The notes beneath the pieces were generated by a model. The model saw nothing but the letters and a program-made list of their open reading frames with translations. It did no database searches and was not told the origin of the DNA. DNA of 8,315 bases, taken from positions 1-8,315 of the forward strand of contig NZ_CAMKXG010000163.1 in NCBI RefSeq assembly GCF_946477055.1. Reading direction: 5' to 3'. Shown in pieces: positions 6,977-8,315 of the stretch. Source of the DNA: Lonsdalea britannica (GTDB lineage Bacteria; Pseudomonadota; Gammaproteobacteria; Enterobacterales; Enterobacteriaceae). Every line of letters starts with the position of its first letter. Within the stretch, counting starts at the first letter, position 1. Position numbers and translations under genes: made by a program.

Positions 6977-6996
6977 GATGCCCCGAACGGGTCATC
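6977..6996. repeat. 20-base interrupted dyad upstream of azlC
   Basis: GATG (6977-6980) pairs with CATC (6993-6996) and CCCG (6982-6985) with CGGG (6988-6991), separated by one mismatched base on each side and an AA centre. This is the most symmetric element in the azlC leader, starting 105 bases upstream of the start codon. It could be an operator for a dimeric regulator or the stem of a small hairpin. No factor can be named. Confidence 0.4.
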
Positions 6997-6997
6997 T

Positions 6998-7031
6998 TTC
7001 GCGGGAGGGAAGGGATCTCAATGACCGCGAA
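6998..7031. repeat. 7-bp inverted repeat with 20-base spacer in azlC leader
   Basis: TTCGCGG (6998-7004) is the exact reverse complement of CCGCGAA (7025-7031). In RNA this would be a stem with a large purine-rich loop. In DNA the half-sites are 27 bases centre to centre, somewhat more than two helical turns. Confidence 0.35.
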
Positions 7032-7035
7032 TCGT

Positions 7036-7053
7036 CACGCTATTTTCAGCGTG
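7036..7053 (-). terminator. 6-bp hairpin across the regulator's stop codon
   Basis: CACGCT (7036-7041) and AGCGTG (7048-7053) pair around ATTTTC; the stem includes part of the AraC-type gene's TGA (7046-7048). No T-run follows on the minus strand, so it is at best a weak terminator separating the regulator from azlCD transcription. Confidence 0.3.
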
Positions 7054-7882
7054 TTATCGCGCGTACAAATTGCCCCGGTGTCACGCCCAGCGCTTTTTTA
7101 AAGTGGCGATTAAAGTGACTTTGGTCCGAAAAGCCGCAGCGGGCGGAAACAGCGGAGAGCGTTTCGCCCTGACGTAGCAGCGTGGTCGCCTTGCGCAGCC
7201 GGGACTGCACGAGATAGGCATGAGGCGGCATCCCGACCAGGTTTTTGAACTGTCGCAGGAAGTGCCACGGGCTAAGCTCGGCACGGTTCGCCAGCTCCAG
7301 TAACGACAGGTTTTCTTCCGGACAGTCGTCCAGCAGCATTTTGACTTCGCGGATGGCGTGGTCGGCTTTTGTCAGCGGACGGACTTCCGTTTGCGTTTTT
7401 CCATGACGCATCATCAACCAGACCAACGACGAACAGAGCATGGTTTCTTTTAACAGCGTATTGCCTTCGACGGCCAGGAGCGAGAAGACCATGCGCAACT
7501 GCTCTGACAGGCCCGGATCGTGGGCGACCGCGTGGGGAAACCAGGGCGCGCCGCCCTGATGGTCGTGCATAGTGCTCGACAGGCCGCGCAGCATATCCAC
7601 CGACGGGTAGATGGCGCGATAGGACCAGCCATCGGCGGTGCCTGCGCAGCCCGTATGGATTTCATCCGCGTTGACCAGAATGATATCGCCCTTGGGCGCG
7701 ACGTGTTCACCACCGGTGCGGTAGAAACGCTGTGCGCCTTCCTCAATCACGCCGATGCAGAAATTCTCGTGCGAATGGCGGGAAAAACGCTGGTTATGAT
7801 AGCGAGCCTGCAGCATGTCCAGCCCGCCCAAGGTGGGATGATGGCTAAAGTTAGCGTGTTCCTGCGGTGCCTGCTGTCCCAT
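7046..7882 (-). CDS. AraC-family transcriptional regulator with N-terminal cupin domain, likely regulator of azlCD
   Basis: This 278-residue protein has the classic two-part AraC layout. The N-terminal cupin-type sensing domain (about 10-160) includes the histidine-rich RHSHENFCIGVIEEG (35-49) and NADEIHTG (71-78), as in arabinose-binding-like AraC domains. The C-terminal DNA-binding domain (about 174-275) has two helix-turn-helix units: LLELANRAELSPWHFLRQFK (194-213) and the more conserved SAVSARCGFSDQSHFNRHFKKALGVTPGQF (243-272). The ATG at 7880-7882 has GGGAG (complement of 7890-7894) 7 bases upstream. Position directly upstream of azlC on the same strand suggests it senses a small molecule, perhaps an amino acid or toxic analogue, and activates the exporter; ligand and target are inferred. 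I know no established symbol for it. It is absent from the corresponding E. coli locus. Confidence 0.92.
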   Translation of the reverse strand: MGQQAPQEHANFSHHPTLGGLDMLQARYHNQRFSRHSHENFCIGVIEEGAQRFYRTGGEHVAPKGDIILVNADEIHTGCAGTADGWSYRAIYPSVDMLRGLSSTMHDHQGGAPWFPHAVAHDPGLSEQLRMVFSLLAVEGNTLLKETMLCSSLVWLMMRHGKTQTEVRPLTKADHAIREVKMLLDDCPEENLSLLELANRAELSPWHFLRQFKNLVGMPPHAYLVQSRLRKATTLLRQGETLSAVSARCGFSDQSHFNRHFKKALGVTPGQFVRAITR

Positions 7883-7959
7883 CTCTGCGCTCCCAATACG
7901 GTAAAAAGTAGAACGAAATTGCTGTTATGCCCGCCACACGGCGGCTGGTTATCCTCTGA
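7883..7959 (-). promoter_or_regulatory. mnmC to AraC-type gene gap: presumed promoter of the regulator, small hairpin
   Basis: The 77-base gap should contain the regulator's promoter. CATAAC and TACTTT are possible -10 elements on the minus strand, but neither has a good -35 partner. A 5-bp GC stem, CCGCC 7931-7935 with GGCGG 7940-7944 and a 4-base loop, lies 15 bases past the mnmC stop. It could end or stabilise the mnmC transcript, though it lacks a T-tract. Confidence 0.35.
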
Positions 7960-8315
7960 TCACACCGGGCGACGCTTCAACAGCTTTCTGACCCAGAAAC
8001 GATTTGGGTTCAGGGCGGCCAGCGTAGCGCTGTCCAACGGCAATGGCTCTCCGTACATTTGGGCCGCCAGCACCTCCGCCGCCAGCGGGGCGGAACAGAG
8101 ACCGCGGGACCCAAGACCGCCGAGAATAAACAGGTTAGGGTGAACCGGGGCCTGTACCGGAACCTGCGCCGCAGCCAGCTGCTGAGGGAGCGTCTGATAC
8201 TGGGCCAGCGTCTGCTCATAGTCAGGGACGGCGCCAACCAGCGGCAGATGATCGCGCAACGCGCTGCGTACGCCGCACCGCGCCTCGCCGTCGGAGACAT
8301 CTATCGACGTCGGCC
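7960..8315 (-). CDS. mnmC: MnmC, bifunctional tRNA mnm5s2U biosynthesis enzyme, C-terminal end (5' part outside window)
   Basis: The frame is open to the right edge and ends at TGA 7960-7962, giving 117 complete residues. MnmC finishes 5-methylaminomethyl-2-thiouridine at the wobble position of certain tRNAs. Its C-terminal FAD-dependent oxidase removes the carboxymethyl group and its N-terminal domain methylates the product. Only the end of the oxidase domain is visible: [17 protein letters not shown], then [19 protein letters not shown], where the GSRG region contacts FAD in this amino-acid-oxidase fold, and finally [14 protein letters not shown], all very close to the end of E. coli MnmC. 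An internal TTG at 8257-8259 is not a start, since conserved sequence continues upstream to the edge. In E. coli mnmC converges on yfcL; here three genes lie between. Confidence 0.93.
   Translation of the reverse strand, partial: PTSIDVSDGEARCGVRSALRDHLPLVGAVPDYEQTLAQYQTLPQQLAAAQVPVQAPVHPNLFILGGLGSRGLCSAPLAAEVLAAQMYGEPLPLDSATLAALNPNRFWVRKLLKRRPV

Larger units (their letters stand above)
6872..7045 (-). promoter_or_regulatory. Presumed azlCD promoter/leader between the AraC-type gene and azlC
   Basis: These 174 bases separate the regulator's stop from the azlC start on the minus strand. They hold two inverted repeats (6977-6996 and 6998-7031) and part of a third that overlaps the regulator's stop (7036-7053). 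The azlC-proximal part (about 6885-6960) is AT-richer, as a promoter would be. I could not find a convincing pair of sigma-70 hexamers: TATTAC (complement of 6891-6896) is a passable -10 without a good -35. That fits a promoter needing an activator, but this is inference. No leader peptide with a ribosome binding site was seen. Confidence 0.45.

Noticed and set aside
7520..8143. 207-codon plus-strand frame spanning the regulator, the gap and the mnmC end
   Set aside because: Antisense to two well-supported genes, with low-complexity composition and no domain.

Overview
The window reads as a stretch of a gammaproteobacterial (Enterobacterales) chromosome. Its backbone follows the Escherichia coli order sixA, smrB, prmB, aroC, mepA, yfcA, epmC, yfcL, mnmC. 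Most products resemble their E. coli counterparts as I recall them, in both length and sequence. The GC-rich codon use and the extra transporter genes would fit a Pectobacteriaceae-like relative (Dickeya, Pectobacterium or Brenneria type), but that placement is inference and cannot be settled from this window. I see no tRNA, rRNA, CRISPR array, insertion sequence or phage gene.

Layout. The 3' end of sixA (+) converges on smrB (-) across a 233-base gap holding two hairpins. smrB and prmB diverge from a 161-base control region. prmB, aroC, mepA, yfcA, epmC and yfcL then run on the plus strand with short gaps (70, 7, 6 and 38 bases, and a 4-base ATGA overlap at yfcA/epmC), so they look like one long operon. 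A perfect 11-bp hairpin at 5816-5841 closes it and also lies just past the gene arriving from the other strand. On the minus strand lie an AraC-family regulator, azlC and azlD, and then at the right edge the C-terminal part of mnmC.

How the genes fit together. aroC makes chorismate, the branch point to the aromatic amino acids. mepA trims peptidoglycan in the periplasm. yfcA is a TSUP-type inner-membrane permease. SmrB (collided-ribosome rescue), PrmB (ribosomal protein uL3 methylation), EpmC (EF-P hydroxylation) and MnmC (tRNA wobble-uridine modification) all act on the translation machinery. The araC-like/azlC/azlD trio is the main difference from the E. coli layout. It sits where mnmC and yfcL would otherwise converge directly, and it looks like a self-contained, regulator-controlled amino-acid exporter.

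The 174 bases between the regulator and azlC contain three inverted repeats and are the least explained DNA here. Overall this is mostly conserved core genome. I found no strong evidence of a wholly new system; the accessory exporter cassette and its leader are the places to look.
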